Shown: one piece after another, positions 35,128-44,699 of the stretch
How the letters are laid out: each line of letters opens with the position of its first letter
Numbering within the stretch: the stretch's first letter is position 1
Source of the DNA: Clostridium acidisoli DSM 12555
GTDB lineage: Bacteria; Bacillota; Clostridia; Clostridiales; Clostridiaceae
DNA: 64,000 nucleotides
Direction of reading: 5' to 3'
NCBI RefSeq assembly: GCF_900176305.1
Contig: NZ_FWXH01000004.1
Coordinates: forward strand, 1 to 64,000
Program-made: the position numbers and the translations under genes
Notes under the pieces: model-generated
The model's input: the letters and a program-made list of their open reading frames with translations, nothing else
Told to the model about the DNA's origin: nothing
The model's database searches: none

Positions 35128-36582
35128 ATGAAGATAAAAAAGCGGTTAGTTATTTCAAATACATTAACGGTAGTAATTCCTATTGTTATTACAATTACAG
35201 CAGCATTTATATTTATAATTATCTCCACAAAAGCTTTAAACAAAGATGTAAGTTATAATAATTTTAGAAGACTTACATCTATTAAGGCAGAAGTATTTGA
35301 TATAGCCAGTGGAATATCCATGGGGGATAGCCATTCAATAGAAAAGGATCAATTTCAAAAATACTTAGAGCAGAGGCTTTCTAATTTAAATGGAAAATAC
35401 ATAATAATTAAGAACAATTCAGTACTTTCAACTTCAAAAAGTATAAATCAATTTGATGCCTATAGGTGTGCGGATGAAGTAAAAAAGCAAGCAGGTGAAA
35501 GCATGGTTCAAATTGATAATACAACGTATATTGTTGAAGTAGCGGACATTAAATTTCAAGATGGAATTGTTGGAAATGTAATACTACTTGCACCTATAGG
35601 AGAGAATGTTGATGTTTTTGAAATACTTATTTTAGTAATCCTCATAGTACTTATAATTTCATTTGTCATAGTAAATATTGTTAATTCATATTCCCTCTCA
35701 AAAAAAATAATTAAACCTGTCGAATTTTTAAAAAATGCAACAACAGAGATTAGTAGAGGAAATTTAGAGTGTGAGATAAATGAAGTTGGTGATGAAGAAA
35801 TCATGGAGTTGTGTCGTGATTTTGAAGTTATGAGAATACAACTTAAAGATTCTATTCGTATGAGAGCTAAATACGATGAGGACAGAAAAATGCTTGTATC
35901 AAGTATATCACATGATTTAAAAACTCCAATAACATCAATTAAGGGTTATGTAGAGGGGATTTTAGATAATGTAGCTAACACGGAAGAGAAAAGAGAGTTC
36001 TATCTAAGAACCATTTATTCAAAAGCAGAAAATATAGATTTAATGATAGATGATTTGCTTTTATATTCTAAACTAGATTTAAAACAAATCCCATTTAATT
36101 TTGAAAAAACAGACATAGTGGAATATTTTAAATATTGTATTTATGAGGTTAAACCTGAATTAGAAAAAGTAAATATTGAAGTTAATTTAGAAAATAATAT
36201 AACAGATTCAAAATATGTGAAGATCGATTTAGAGAGAATGAAAAGAGTTATAATGAATATTATTGATAACTCTCGTAAATATATGGATAAAGATCAAGGT
36301 AAAATTGATATAATGCTTAGAGAAACAAACTTAAGTATTATTATTGAAATAAGAGATAATGGTATTGGAATTGACAAAGATAAAATAAATAATATATTTG
36401 ACAGATTTTATAGAGCAGATGCTGCAAGAAGTCAAACCAAGGGTAGCGGACTAGGACTTGCTATTGCAAAACAAATTGTAGAAGGTCATAAAGGTAGAAT
36501 ATGGGGAATAAGCCATGGAAATAAAGGTACAAGTATATTAATATCTCTAGCAAAAATAAGAAATGGGAGTAAAAGGTTATGA
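35128..36582 (+). CDS. Sensor histidine kinase (HAMP, HisKA)
   Basis: 484 residues from ATG 35128 (AGGTGA upstream). Two membrane helices (about 9-34 and 163-190) flank a ~125-residue outer sensor. HAMP about 190-245, phosphoacceptor SSISHDLKTPITSIKG, then N-box NIIDNSRKYM, DNGIGID and GSGLGLAIAKQ. It senses an outside signal and phosphorylates the regulator encoded next, with which it overlaps by 4 bases (ATGA). Confidence 0.92.
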   Translation: MKIKKRLVISNTLTVVIPIVITITAAFIFIIISTKALNKDVSYNNFRRLTSIKAEVFDIASGISMGDSHSIEKDQFQKYLEQRLSNLNGKYIIIKNNSVLSTSKSINQFDAYRCADEVKKQAGESMVQIDNTTYIVEVADIKFQDGIVGNVILLAPIGENVDVFEILILVILIVLIISFVIVNIVNSYSLSKKIIKPVEFLKNATTEISRGNLECEINEVGDEEIMELCRDFEVMRIQLKDSIRMRAKYDEDRKMLVSSISHDLKTPITSIKGYVEGILDNVANTEEKREFYLRTIYSKAENIDLMIDDLLLYSKLDLKQIPFNFEKTDIVEYFKYCIYEVKPELEKVNIEVNLENNITDSKYVKIDLERMKRVIMNIIDNSRKYMDKDQGKIDIMLRETNLSIIIEIRDNGIGIDKDKINNIFDRFYRADAARSQTKGSGLGLAIAKQIVEGHKGRIWGISHGNKGTSILISLAKIRNGSKRL

Positions 36583-37274
36583 AAAAGATTTTGATAGTTG
36601 AAGATGATGTTAGTATTGCTACACTTCAAAAAGATTATTTAGAGTTATCTGATTTTGAAGTTCAAATATGTGAGGATGGCATGAAAGCACTGAATGAAAT
36701 AAAAAGAAATAAATACGATTTAATTATTCTTGATGTTATGCTTCCAAACTTAAGTGGATTTGATATTTTAAAAAGTATCCAAGACTACAAAGACATACCA
36801 GTCTTATTAGTTTCAGCAAAAAAAGAAGAGATTGATAAAATAAAAGGCCTAAGTCTTGGAGCAGATGACTATATTACTAAGCCTTTTAGTCCTGGTGAAT
36901 TAGTAGCAAGAGTAAAAGCACATCTTAAAAATTATGAAAGACTTAAAAGTAAGTTTGGCAAAAAGATTGAAAAGGATAATGTTATTATAAGAGGTCTTGA
37001 CATAAGAAAGTCATCAAGGCAGGTTTTTATAAATGAAAAAGAAGTTGCCTTACCACAAAAAGAGTTTGAACTTTTACTTTACCTAGCTGAAAATCCTAAC
37101 AAAGTTTTTGGTAGAGATGAGTTGTTTGAAAAAATATGGGGAATGGATGCTATTGGAGACAGTGCTACAGTTACAGTACATATTGCTAGAGTTCGTGAAA
37201 AGATAGAGTCCTCACCCTCAAATCCTCAATATATTGAAACGGTTTGGGGAGCTGGGTATAGGCTGAGGGTATGA
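36579..37274 (+). CDS. OmpR-family response regulator
   Basis: 231 residues. Receiver: VEDDVSI, phospho-acceptor Asp in LIILDVMLPN (about 52), Lys in YITKPFSPGEL. C-terminal winged helix: RQVFINEKEVALPQKEFELLLYLAENPNKVFGRDELFEKIWG and VHIARVREKIE. Most likely regulates the ABC exporter genes just upstream. Ends 49 nt before a strong terminator shared with hutH. Confidence 0.94.
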   Translation: MKKILIVEDDVSIATLQKDYLELSDFEVQICEDGMKALNEIKRNKYDLIILDVMLPNLSGFDILKSIQDYKDIPVLLVSAKKEEIDKIKGLSLGADDYITKPFSPGELVARVKAHLKNYERLKSKFGKKIEKDNVIIRGLDIRKSSRQVFINEKEVALPQKEFELLLYLAENPNKVFGRDELFEKIWGMDAIGDSATVTVHIARVREKIESSPSNPQYIETVWGAGYRLRV

Positions 37275-37323
37275 AATAACCCTATATATCTTTTTTAAAT
37301 CATATGTTATATTCTGAACTTTA

Positions 37324-37383
37324 GTGAAACTAACACTCAGATGGTGTCAAAATCAAACCACATCTGAGTGTTAGTTTCACTTT
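37324..37383. terminator. Bidirectional terminator between response regulator and hutH
   Basis: 20-bp perfect stem: 37324-37343 pairs with 37361-37380 (GTGAAACTAACACTCAGATG arm); TTTA follows on the plus side. Confidence 0.8.
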
Positions 37384-37384
37384 A

Positions 37385-38908
37385 TTATATATTTAATTTA
37401 ACTATCTTCTCAACACCATCTAAAAGCGTGCCGTCCTTCAAAAGTTCTTCACATTTATCTATTTCTTTATACATAATGGTATCCTCTTCAATAAAGGCTA
37501 CATGTTCTCTTACAAGTCTATAAGCTTCAGCAGTTCCAACACCAAGCTTCAAGCCCTCTCTGAAGTCTATTGCTTGACAAGCTGCCATAATTTCTGTGGC
37601 AAGTACTCTTCTTACATTATTTACAATTTCAAGAGACTTATTGACAGAAATACTTCCCATACTTACATGATCTTCTTGATTTGCAGAAGATGGAATAGAA
37701 TCCACGCAAGCAGGATGAGCAAGTACTTTATTTTCTGATACTAAGGCTGCAGCAGAATATTGTGTAATCATAAAACCTGAATTAAGACCTCCATTTTTAG
37801 CAAGGAAGGCAGGTAAATCATTTAAATTTGAATTTATAAGCCTTTCAAGTCTTCTCTCAGATATATTAGCAATCTCAGCAACGGCAATACCTAAAAAGTC
37901 AAAACTTAAAGCAATCGGCTGTCCGTGGAAATTACCACCGGAAATAACATCACCATTGTCAAATATAAGAGGATTGTCTGTGGCAGAATTCATCTCTATA
38001 TCCACTGTTCTCTTTACATAGTTTACAGCATCTTTGCTGGCACCGTGTACTTGAGGAACACATCTTAGGGTATAAGCATCTTGGGTTCTTATTTCACCTT
38101 GATCTGTTACAAAAGTGCTGCCATCAATTAGAGAGAGTATATTTTCAGCAGTAACTGCTTGACCTGCATGAGGTCTAACATTTTGAACTCTTGGATCAAA
38201 AGCGGTTCTTATACCTCTTAGCGCCTCTAAAGAAAGAGCCGCTGCGATATCACTTAACTTTAGCAGGTTAATACTGTTATATAAAGCGATAACTCCAGCA
38301 CCAGTCATTACTTGAGTTCCATTGATAAGAGCTAAGCCTTCCTTGGAAGTTAACTCAACAATGGCAATGCCAGCTCTTTCCATAGCGATTTTTCCAGGTA
38401 AAACTTCACCATTAAACTCAGCTTCACCTTCACCAAGCATTGGAAGAACCATGTGAGCAAGTGGGGATAAATCACCAGAAGCACCTAAAGACCCTTTTTC
38501 TCTTATAATTGGATGCACACCTTTGTTTAACATTTCAAGTAGGGTTTCTATAACACATAAACGTATTCCAGAATATCCTTTTGATAATGCATTTGCACGT
38601 AGAAGCATTACTGATCTTACAATTTCCTTTGGAAAATTATTGCCGGTACTACAAGCATGGGATAAAATCAATTTTCTCTGTAAATCCTTACATTCATCCT
38701 TTGAAATTGTTACGTTTGAAAATTTACCAAAGCCTGTATTTATGCCATAGGCTATTTTATTATTGTTAACTATGTCATCAACTATTTTTCTTGATTTTAT
38801 AATTCCATCTTTTGCAGCTTCATCAATTTCTACTTTATAGCCATGAAAAGCTATATTTATAACATCTGTAATAGTAAGTTCACTACCATTTAATTTAATT
38901 GTATTCAT
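37385..38908 (-). CDS. hutH: Histidine ammonia-lyase
   Basis: 507 residues, full length. Converts histidine to urocanate and ammonia. The self-made MIO cofactor triad is in GSLGASGDLSPLAHM (Ala-Ser-Gly, about 142-144). Other conserved stretches: YGINTGFGKFSN, LINGTQVMTG, SGGNFHGQPIALSFD and SANQEDHVSMG. RBS AAAGGA. Last gene of hutU-hutI-hutH, 29 nt after hutI. Confidence 0.97.
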   Translation of the reverse strand: MNTIKLNGSELTITDVINIAFHGYKVEIDEAAKDGIIKSRKIVDDIVNNNKIAYGINTGFGKFSNVTISKDECKDLQRKLILSHACSTGNNFPKEIVRSVMLLRANALSKGYSGIRLCVIETLLEMLNKGVHPIIREKGSLGASGDLSPLAHMVLPMLGEGEAEFNGEVLPGKIAMERAGIAIVELTSKEGLALINGTQVMTGAGVIALYNSINLLKLSDIAAALSLEALRGIRTAFDPRVQNVRPHAGQAVTAENILSLIDGSTFVTDQGEIRTQDAYTLRCVPQVHGASKDAVNYVKRTVDIEMNSATDNPLIFDNGDVISGGNFHGQPIALSFDFLGIAVAEIANISERRLERLINSNLNDLPAFLAKNGGLNSGFMITQYSAAALVSENKVLAHPACVDSIPSSANQEDHVSMGSISVNKSLEIVNNVRRVLATEIMAACQAIDFREGLKLGVGTAEAYRLVREHVAFIEEDTIMYKEIDKCEELLKDGTLLDGVEKIVKLNI

Positions 38909-38937
38909 ATTTAGTCCTTTCTGATATAAGAATATAT

Positions 38938-40188
38938 CTAAACAAGTTTTCCATTTTCCACGACAATTGAACCATTTTTTATGACTTTATTAACTGCATT
39001 GATTCCAAAATGATATAGTAAGTAATTTATATTCTTGGCATCGAAAATTACTAAATCAGCCTTTTTATTAACTTCAATACTACCAATTTCATCTTCCATG
39101 CCTATGGCATAAGCTGCATTTATAGTCATGGCATTTATTATTTCTTCAGGCAAAAGTTTTAAGCCAAAACATGCAAAGGTCATAGTGCTCTGAAGTGATT
39201 CTGTTGGAGAGGTACCAGGATTGCAATCAGTTGCTAGAGCTACAGGTACCCCAGCTTCAATCATTTTTCTAGCCGGTGCAAATTTATTTAGCATAAGGTA
39301 AAAAGAAGTTGTTGGGAGTAATACTGCACAAACTTTATTTTCTGCCATTGCTTTTATTCCAGCGTCAGTTGCTGCTACAAGATGTTCAGCTGAAGTAGCA
39401 TTAAGTTTACCTGCAAGTTCAGCTCCACCTACAGATTCAATTTCATCTGCATGAATTTTAATTTTTAAGCCAGCTTTTTTGCCTGCAAGTAAAATCTTGC
39501 TTGCTTCATTAGTATCAAAAACTCCATTTTCACAAAAACAATCAATAAAGGTTGCTAGATTATTCTCAGCTATATAAGGAATAACCTCTTTTATAATGAA
39601 ATCCATGTATCCATTTCTATCCGTTTTATATTCCTTTGGTACAGCATGTGCACCAAGATAAGTGGATACAATGTCTATTGGATGTTTTGTGTTTAAGTTT
39701 TGGTTAACCTTAAGCATTTTGATTTCAGTATCAAAATCAAGACCATAACCGGATTTACTTTCAATAGTAGTTGTACCATGTGAAAGCATCAAATCTAACC
39801 TTTTTTTAGTCTCAAGCTCTAATTCATATTCAGAAGCTTTTCTAGTGTTTTCTACTGTACTTAGTATACCACCACCAGCGTTTAGTATATCAATGTAATT
39901 CATGTTATTAAGCTTTAAAGGAAGCTCAAATTCTCTAGAGCCAGCATATACAACATGTGTATGGCTATCTATTAAACCTGGAGTTACAGTTTTACCTTCT
40001 GCATCTATTACAAAGTCATCTTCAGGTAAATATTTTTTATAGCCATCACCATGACCAACATCTATAATTATTTCGTTTTTTGTTACAATATAGCCATTTT
40101 CTATTATTCCTGCGTCTTTTAAGTTATCTTTAAGTTTTGGAAAATCACCAGCACAAGTCACAAGGCAGCCTATATTTTTAATTATCAT
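38938..40188 (-). CDS. hutI: Imidazolonepropionase
   Basis: 416 residues, third step of histidine breakdown: opens 4-imidazolone-5-propionate to N-formimidoyl-L-glutamate. Amidohydrolase fold with metal HTH in LIDSHTHVVYAGSREFE, then YIDILNAGGGILSTVENTR, IHADEIESVGGAELAG and ATDCNPGTSPTESLQ. AAGGAG before ATG; overlaps the hutU stop by 4 bases (ATGA). Confidence 0.97.
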   Translation of the reverse strand: MIIKNIGCLVTCAGDFPKLKDNLKDAGIIENGYIVTKNEIIIDVGHGDGYKKYLPEDDFVIDAEGKTVTPGLIDSHTHVVYAGSREFELPLKLNNMNYIDILNAGGGILSTVENTRKASEYELELETKKRLDLMLSHGTTTIESKSGYGLDFDTEIKMLKVNQNLNTKHPIDIVSTYLGAHAVPKEYKTDRNGYMDFIIKEVIPYIAENNLATFIDCFCENGVFDTNEASKILLAGKKAGLKIKIHADEIESVGGAELAGKLNATSAEHLVAATDAGIKAMAENKVCAVLLPTTSFYLMLNKFAPARKMIEAGVPVALATDCNPGTSPTESLQSTMTFACFGLKLLPEEIINAMTINAAYAIGMEDEIGSIEVNKKADLVIFDAKNINYLLYHFGINAVNKVIKNGSIVVENGKLV

Positions 40189-42218
40189 ATTTTCTCCTTA
40201 AAATATTTATCTACAACGTCATTTATTAAATTTTCATCTGATAGATAAGGTATTGTTACATGATCTGTGCCTTCATGAGTTTTGTTAAATTCTATTATGG
40301 TTTCTATTGAGTTTTCGTTTCTAGCCCAAGAACGTCTTGAAACTCCACCCATAACATCCCAGCTTATAGCAGATTTTATGATTTCGTCTACTCTATAACT
40401 TCCATCTAAAACAAGACCAAAGCCACCATTTATGGATTTACCAACTCCAACTCCGCCACCATTATGAAGTGCAACAAGGCTCATTCCTCTAGCAGCATTT
40501 CCAGCATAACATTGAATTGCCATATCAGCCATAACGTTACTTCCATCTTTTATATTTGAAGTTTCTCTAAAAGGAGAATCTGTTCCACTTACATCATGAT
40601 GGTCTCTGCCTATCATGATTGGTCCAACCTCACCAGTTCTTACAAGTTCATTAAATTTAAGAGCAATTTTTATACGGCCAATAGCGTCTTGATAAAGGAT
40701 TCTAGCTTGTGTACCTACAACCATCTTGTTTTTTTCTGCATCTTTTATCCAATTGTAATTATCTCTATCTTGATATCTTCTATCAGGATTTATGGAGGCC
40801 ATAGCTGCATGATCGGTTTTAATTAAGTCTTCTTTTTTCCCACTTAGGCAAACCCATCTAAAAGGACCATAGCCATAGTCGAATAATTGAGGTCCCATTA
40901 TATCTTCAACATATGAAGGAAATATGAAACCATCTTTATCATCAATACCATTTTTGGAGATTTCATTAACACCAGCATCATAAACTGCCTTCATAAAGGA
41001 ATTTCCGTAATCGAAAAAATAAGTTCCTTTAGCCACCATGATTTTTATTAATTCAAAGTGTCTTTTAAGTGTTTTGTCTACCAAATCATTGAAGGCAGTT
41101 CTATCTTCCGCTAGAAGTTTAGTTCTCTCTTCAAAGCTGATACCTTGTGGACAATAACCTCCTTCATATACTGCATGGCAAGAAGTTTGGTCGGATAGTA
41201 AATCTATCTTCACATTATTTTTAACTACATATTCTAATAAGTCAACTATGTTTCCATGATAAGCAATTGAAATAGGTTGCTTTTTAGCTATATACTCTTT
41301 TGCAATGGTAAAAACTTCATCTAAATCAGAACATACTTTTTTAATCCAACCTTGCTGAAGCCTTGTGTTTATTCTTGATAAATCAACTTCAGCAAAAATT
41401 CCAACACCATTTGCTATTTCCATTGCCTTTGGTTGAGCGCCACTCATGCCACCAAGTCCAGAACTTACAAAGGTATGTCCACGTAAATCTCCATCATTTG
41501 GTATGTGAAGTTTCATTCTTCCAGCATTTAAAAGTGTGTTAAAAGTACCATGGACTATGCCTTGAGGTCCAATGTACATCCAACCACCAGCAGTCATTTG
41601 ACCATAGTTTGCAACACCCATTTGTTCTGCAACTTCCCAATCTTTAAGATTATCAAACATACCTACCATTAACGCATTTGTTATTATTACTCTTGGAGCA
41701 TTTGGATTTGATTTGAAAAGACCAAGCGGATGACCTGATTCTACTACAAGGGTTTGGTCTACTGTTAGCTGCTCTAAATATTTTTTAATAAGTCTATATT
41801 GCATCCAATTTTGACAAACACTGCCGGTTTCTCCGTAGGTAACAAGTTCATAAGGATAAAGGGCAACTTCAAAGTCTAGGTTGTTATCTATCATAACTTG
41901 GAAGGCTTTACCTTCAACACATTTACCTTTATAAGCATCTATTGGTTTACCATAAATTCTTCCTTCTGGTCTAAACCTGTAACCATAAATTCTTCCACGA
42001 GTTGTTAATTCAGAAAGAAATTCTGGTATTAAGACTTCATGATATTTTGGATTTATATACCTTAGTGCATTTTTTAAAGCAATTTCTGTTTGAGCAGGAG
42101 TTAAGGAAAAACCTCTATCAGGAGCTCTTCTTATGCCGCTAGTAAAGCTAGGCATATCAGGAAAACTGTCATCTAAGGTTATTTTCATGGTATTTTCAAT
42201 ATCTGAATTATTAATCAT
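40185..42218 (-). CDS. hutU: Urocanate hydratase (long form)
   Basis: 677 residues, clearly longer than the ~555-residue proteobacterial enzyme and like the long form known from some anaerobes and animals. Adds water to urocanate using NAD as electrophile. Visible: SSGLGGMSGAQPKAMEIA, GGWMYIGPQGIVHGT, DQTSCHAVYEGGYCPQG, FMKAVYDAG, GRDHHDVSGTDSPFRET and GGVGVGKSINGG. GGGGGAT before ATG. First gene of the hut operon. Confidence 0.96.
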   Translation of the reverse strand: MINNSDIENTMKITLDDSFPDMPSFTSGIRRAPDRGFSLTPAQTEIALKNALRYINPKYHEVLIPEFLSELTTRGRIYGYRFRPEGRIYGKPIDAYKGKCVEGKAFQVMIDNNLDFEVALYPYELVTYGETGSVCQNWMQYRLIKKYLEQLTVDQTLVVESGHPLGLFKSNPNAPRVIITNALMVGMFDNLKDWEVAEQMGVANYGQMTAGGWMYIGPQGIVHGTFNTLLNAGRMKLHIPNDGDLRGHTFVSSGLGGMSGAQPKAMEIANGVGIFAEVDLSRINTRLQQGWIKKVCSDLDEVFTIAKEYIAKKQPISIAYHGNIVDLLEYVVKNNVKIDLLSDQTSCHAVYEGGYCPQGISFEERTKLLAEDRTAFNDLVDKTLKRHFELIKIMVAKGTYFFDYGNSFMKAVYDAGVNEISKNGIDDKDGFIFPSYVEDIMGPQLFDYGYGPFRWVCLSGKKEDLIKTDHAAMASINPDRRYQDRDNYNWIKDAEKNKMVVGTQARILYQDAIGRIKIALKFNELVRTGEVGPIMIGRDHHDVSGTDSPFRETSNIKDGSNVMADMAIQCYAGNAARGMSLVALHNGGGVGVGKSINGGFGLVLDGSYRVDEIIKSAISWDVMGGVSRRSWARNENSIETIIEFNKTHEGTDHVTIPYLSDENLINDVVDKYFKEKI

Positions 42219-42303
42219 ATAAATAATCCCCCTTAAGTGTATTTAATAATAGTATATTATTTTAGCGTCTATATAACGTCTATTAGGAGTTTTTATTATG
42301 CTG

Positions 42304-42331
42304 TTTACAAGCAGGAATGTTATGATATAAT
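42304..42331 (+). promoter_or_regulatory. Sigma-A promoter for the purine riboswitch transcript
   Basis: TTTACA (42304-42309) and TATAAT (42326-42331), 16 nt apart, about 20 nt before the riboswitch. Confidence 0.6.
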
Positions 42332-42350
42332 GATTTATATCATACAAAAG

Positions 42351-42417
42351 CTCGTATAATATCGGTAATGTGGTCCGAAAGTTTCTACCTGCTAGCCATA
42401 AAATAGCAGACTACGAG
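42351..42417 (+). promoter_or_regulatory. Purine riboswitch, guanine/xanthine-salvage class
   Basis: P1 CTCGTA (42351-42356) with TACGAG (42412-42417), core TATAAT, a P2 stem CGG/CCG with loop AATGTGG, the invariant TTTCTACC (42382-42389), and P3 CTGCTA/TAGCAG with loop GCCATAAAA. The base that reads the ligand is C (GACTACGAG), which pairs with guanine rather than adenine. A terminator 50 nt downstream makes it a transcription-off switch for pbuX-xpt. Confidence 0.92.
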
Positions 42418-42466
42418 GTAATGTGTTTTGAAATGTATATATAATAGTGTACATTTTATTAAACTC

Positions 42467-42499
42467 AGTATCTCAATTTATTTTGAGGTGCTTTTTTTT
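42467..42499 (+). terminator. Riboswitch expression-platform terminator
   Basis: AGTATCTCAA (42467-42476) pairs with TTGAGGTGCT (42483-42492, two G-U), followed by a run of Ts to 42499. Confidence 0.85.
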
Positions 42500-42581
42500 A
42501 TTTCTTATTAAAGTAGGACATGTATCTATGTAAGTGTTTATGTATGATTAAATTTATTTTTAGCATAGGAGAGAATACAAC

Positions 42582-43895
42582 ATGGAAAAACTAAAACAAG
42601 AAGATGTTAGTAATGAATTAAACTATGGAATTGAGGATAAACCTAAAACTTTAATACAAATTTTATTAGGTTTTCAGCACATATTTGCTGCTTTTGGCGG
42701 AATTATAGTTGTTCCAATAGTTGTTTCAGCGGCATTAAAGTTTGATGTAAAAACATCAACAGCATTAATTAGTAGCTCAATATTAATGGCAGGTATTGCT
42801 ACTTTTATCCAGTCAAAAAAAGTAGGCCCAGTAGGTGCAAAAATAGCCTGTGTTATGGGAACAGATTTTACATTTGTGGCTCCAGCTATTGCAGTAGGTG
42901 CAAAGTATGGACTAGCTGGAATTTTAGGGGCAACTATTTTAGGTGGAATACTTGTAATTGTTTTAAGCTTTTTTATAAAACCTTTAATGAAATTATTTCC
43001 TCCAATTGTTACAGGAACAGTTGTTACATTAATAGGTTTAACGCTAATACCTGTGGCAATGGATTGGGCAGCAGGTGGAGCTGGAGCAAAGGATTATGGA
43101 AGCTTAAAAAATATAGGAATTTCTCTTTTTATAATGATAATAACTTTATTAATAAATCACTATGGAAAAGGACTTATTAGTAGTGCATCAGTTTTAATTG
43201 GAATGTTTGTAGGATATTTAATTTGCATTCCACTAGGCATGGTTAATTTTGATTCAGTTTCAAATGCAAGTTTAGTATCATTACCACAAATTTTAGCACA
43301 TGGTGTAAATTTTAAATTGGATGCAGTGTTACCTTTTATACCAGCTTATTTGGTATCAACTATTGGAACTGTTGGATGTATTAAGGCAATTGGCGAAGTA
43401 TCAAAAGTAGAATTAGATGATAAACGTATAGGTGCAGGTGTTCTTTCAGATGGTGTTGGTAGCATGCTTGCTGGTTTTTTTGGAGCAATGCCCAATACCT
43501 CTTTTAGTCAAAACATAGGACTTATACCACTAACTAAGGTAGCAAGTCGTTACGTTACAATGATGGCAGGAATTATACTGGTTATTTTAGGATTATTACC
43601 TAAGTTCGCAGCACTTATAAATATAATGCCACAGCCAGTTCTTGGTGGTGTAGGAATCGTAATGTTTGGAACGGTAGCAGCAGCTGGAATTCAAAGCTTA
43701 AGCAATGTAAAAATTACAAACAGAAACTTACTAATTATTGCCACATCAATAGGGCTTGGGCTAGGAGTTACTTTCCGTCCAGATGTTATTGCCAAACTTC
43801 CAGATGCATTGAAGATGATTTTTTCATCAGGAATTTCAACTGGAACAATAGCAGCATTATTATTAAATTTAATACTTAAGGAAGATACAAAATAA
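42582..43895 (+). CDS. pbuX: Xanthine/uracil (NCS2) permease
   Basis: 437 residues with about 12-14 membrane segments. NCS2 family: LLGFQHIFAAFGGIIVVPIV, GAKIACVMGTDFTFVAPAIAVG, FPPIVTGTVVTLIGLTLIPVA, LDDKRIGAGVLSDGVGSMLAG and PNTSFSQNIGLIPLTKVASR. Under a guanine riboswitch and beside xpt, so xanthine or another oxidised purine is the likely substrate. RBS AGGAGA; xpt follows after 20 nt. Confidence 0.88.
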   Translation: MEKLKQEDVSNELNYGIEDKPKTLIQILLGFQHIFAAFGGIIVVPIVVSAALKFDVKTSTALISSSILMAGIATFIQSKKVGPVGAKIACVMGTDFTFVAPAIAVGAKYGLAGILGATILGGILVIVLSFFIKPLMKLFPPIVTGTVVTLIGLTLIPVAMDWAAGGAGAKDYGSLKNIGISLFIMIITLLINHYGKGLISSASVLIGMFVGYLICIPLGMVNFDSVSNASLVSLPQILAHGVNFKLDAVLPFIPAYLVSTIGTVGCIKAIGEVSKVELDDKRIGAGVLSDGVGSMLAGFFGAMPNTSFSQNIGLIPLTKVASRYVTMMAGIILVILGLLPKFAALINIMPQPVLGGVGIVMFGTVAAAGIQSLSNVKITNRNLLIIATSIGLGLGVTFRPDVIAKLPDALKMIFSSGISTGTIAALLLNLILKEDTK

Positions 43896-43915
43896 AAATT
43901 ATTGAGGTGTAATAG

Positions 43916-44488
43916 ATGAAGGCATTAAAAAAGCGCATAATTGAAGAAGGACATGCATTAAATGAAAATGTGTTGAAGGTGGATTCATTCCTTAATCATC
44001 AGGTAGATACAAATTTAATGTATGAAATAGGAACATATTTTAAGGACTATTTTAAAGAAAAGGGAATTACAAAGGTATTTACAATTGAAAGTTCTGGTAT
44101 TGCACCAGCAGCTATGGCAGCAATGCAAATGAATGTAAAATTTGTAATACTTAAAAAACAAAATTCTAAGATTCTAAATGGAGAGGTTTATCAGACTACT
44201 GTGCATTCATTTACGAAGGATACGGATTATGAATTGACACTTTCTAAAAAATATATAGATAAAAATGATAAAGTTTTGCTTATTGATGACTTTTTAGCCA
44301 ACGGTGAGGCTGCAATGGGTGTAGCGCGTATAATTGATGAAGCAGGAGCAAAACTTACAGGAATAGGCATTGTTATTGAAAAGTCCTTTCAACCTGGTAG
44401 AAAACTTTTAGAGACTAAAGGATATGATGTATATTCTTTAGCAAGAATATCTAAATTGGATAAAGATTTAGTTCAATTTATAGAATAG
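43916..44488 (+). CDS. xpt: Xanthine phosphoribosyltransferase
   Basis: 190 residues, family length. Makes XMP from xanthine and PRPP. PRPP motif [15 protein letters not shown] (about 119-133), [29 protein letters not shown]. Ribosome site GAGGTG. Second gene of the riboswitch unit; terminator after it. Confidence 0.95.
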   Translation: MKALKKRIIEEGHALNENVLKVDSFLNHQVDTNLMYEIGTYFKDYFKEKGITKVFTIESSGIAPAAMAAMQMNVKFVILKKQNSKILNGEVYQTTVHSFTKDTDYELTLSKKYIDKNDKVLLIDDFLANGEAAMGVARIIDEAGAKLTGIGIVIEKSFQPGRKLLETKGYDVYSLARISKLDKDLVQFIE

Positions 44489-44507
44489 CTTTTTAATATG
44501 CTTTAAT

Positions 44508-44552
44508 AAGGATGATTTTTCTATTATAATGAGAAAAATCATCCTTTATTTT
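44508..44552. terminator. Terminator after xpt
   Basis: AAGGATGATTTTTCT (44508-44522) pairs with AGAAAAATCATCCTT (44532-44546), then TATTTTTAG. Confidence 0.9.
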
Positions 44553-44699
44553 TAGCTAAAACTAAGACAAAAAATCAAATTATTTATTCAACAATATCAA
44601 TAAATATGTGTTAATATTATAGGAGAGTGTTAATTTAGTTTGGCTTTTAAATAATTTAGAATTATTTACAGACTCAGAGGAGTGCAGGAGGTTTTTACT

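Noticed and set aside
40596-40826. Plus-strand ORF inside hutU
   Set aside because: Antisense shadow of a conserved enzyme with no ribosome site.
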